Assembly: GCA_030267565.1 (NCBI GenBank)
Contig: BRXU01000017.1
Span: 2,078,501-2,142,500, forward strand
From: Pleodorina starrii
Lineage: Eukaryota > Chlorophyta > Chlorophyceae > Chlamydomonadales > Volvocaceae
DNA: 64,000 bases
Direction of reading: 5' to 3'
This document shows, one piece after another, positions 48,701 through 64,000 of the stretch. Position numbers and translations under genes: made by a program. Under the pieces are notes generated by a model that worked only from the letters and a program-made list of their open reading frames with translations, made no database searches and was not told the DNA's origin. Position 1 is the first letter of the stretch; every line of letters starts with the position of its first letter.

Positions 48701-48890
48701 CTACGAGTGCATTACTATCATCATCACCAGGATGCCTGGTGGATCCGTCCATATGGCTGGCCATAGCCGCTGGCGCTCCTTCAGCACAAACAACAACCCT
48801 ATGAAACACCTTCAGACGACACGCCATACCGACCGACACGCATTACTGCTCGACCTGCGCCTGCTGGAATTGCGGCACTGTATAGCTGCT
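45760..48890. other. Spacer between the LamG gene and its decayed copy
   Basis: Three kilobases of moderate GC with no supported exon. It contains the dispersed element at 46.5-47.5 kb, and sequence at 48.78-49.00 kb that also occurs at 41.25-41.48 kb. The latter is the shared 3' flank of the two LamG loci. Confidence 0.5.
46505..47475. mobile_element. Dispersed non-coding element, shorter copy
   Basis: Three blocks match 58.25-60.01 kb in inverted orientation: 46505-46605 with 59935-60010 (GGGCGGGGCCCC, GAAGCGCCCAG, GGATTGCCCAT), 47036-47160 with 58330-58450 (AAGCTCTGGCTGTC, GACACTCTCAC) and 47393-47475 with 58245-58320 (CGTACGGAT, GGCTTCAAGGAAGCCGACACC). No transposase or reverse transcriptase was seen. 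Exact ends are not defined. Confidence 0.6.
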
Positions 48891-48895
48891 ATGTA

Positions 48896-48900
48896 TTACA
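48896..48900 (-). terminator. Candidate TGTAA polyadenylation signal (minus strand)
   Basis: TGTAA on the minus strand, 113 bp past the stop of the LamG gene, a typical distance. Confidence 0.5.
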
Positions 48901-49012
48901 ATATATAACGGCAGCGTCTACCGTACGTCACACAGAGGTACCTACCGCCAGTCAAGCAAGGGACTCGCTCTCGCTTCCCTGCCATCATGATGTACGACTA
49001 ATATTGTAATGC

Positions 49013-64000
<14,988 letters not shown>

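Overview
This window looks like nuclear DNA of a volvocine green alga (Chlamydomonas/Volvox relatives). The evidence is GC-rich coding exons separated by short GT-AG introns with pyrimidine-rich acceptors, TGTAA polyadenylation signals, long Ala/Pro/Gln/Gly homopolymer tracts in proteins, secreted proteins with poly-proline spacers, and CCCTAAAA-type telomere-like repeats. The genus cannot be fixed from sequence alone. Gene models were built by hand: each junction was chosen so that donor, acceptor and reading-frame phase all agree.

Layout. 1-38 kb is GC-rich and gene-dense. In order it carries: a TIR-plus-leucine-rich-repeat gene (minus, 3' end off the window); an 1803-residue Ala-rich protein of unknown function (plus); an AP2-domain transcription factor (plus); a CPYC glutaredoxin (plus); a secreted protein with OB-fold-like segments and a C-terminal Kazal domain (plus); an unrecognised one-membrane-span protein (minus); a homologue of TTC5, the tubulin autoregulation factor (plus); and an unrecognised disordered protein (minus, 5' end unresolved).

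39-64 kb is lower in GC and full of repeats. It holds one very large minus-strand gene for a secreted protein (17 exons found, about 2000 residues, signal-peptide exon cut by the window end). Its last three exons each encode one LamG/concanavalin-like domain with phase 1 at the upstream boundary. Downstream, 41.5-45.8 kb is a decayed partial copy of the same gene: a signal-peptide exon, a remnant of exon 6, one LamG exon frameshifted by a 17-bp deletion, and one truncated LamG exon. Intron 6 of the large gene contains a complete, apparently recent TRIM retrotransposon (480 bp, identical 102-bp LTRs, CACGG target duplication, PBS- and PPT-like sites) and a 1.8-kb dispersed element. Relatives of that element lie at 42 and 46.5-47.5 kb.

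The genes do not form one pathway. The most notable items are the TIR-LRR gene with a SARM1-like catalytic glutamate position, the TTC5 homologue, the LamG gene with its broken paralogue, and the TRIM sitting about ten bases inside a 5' splice site.
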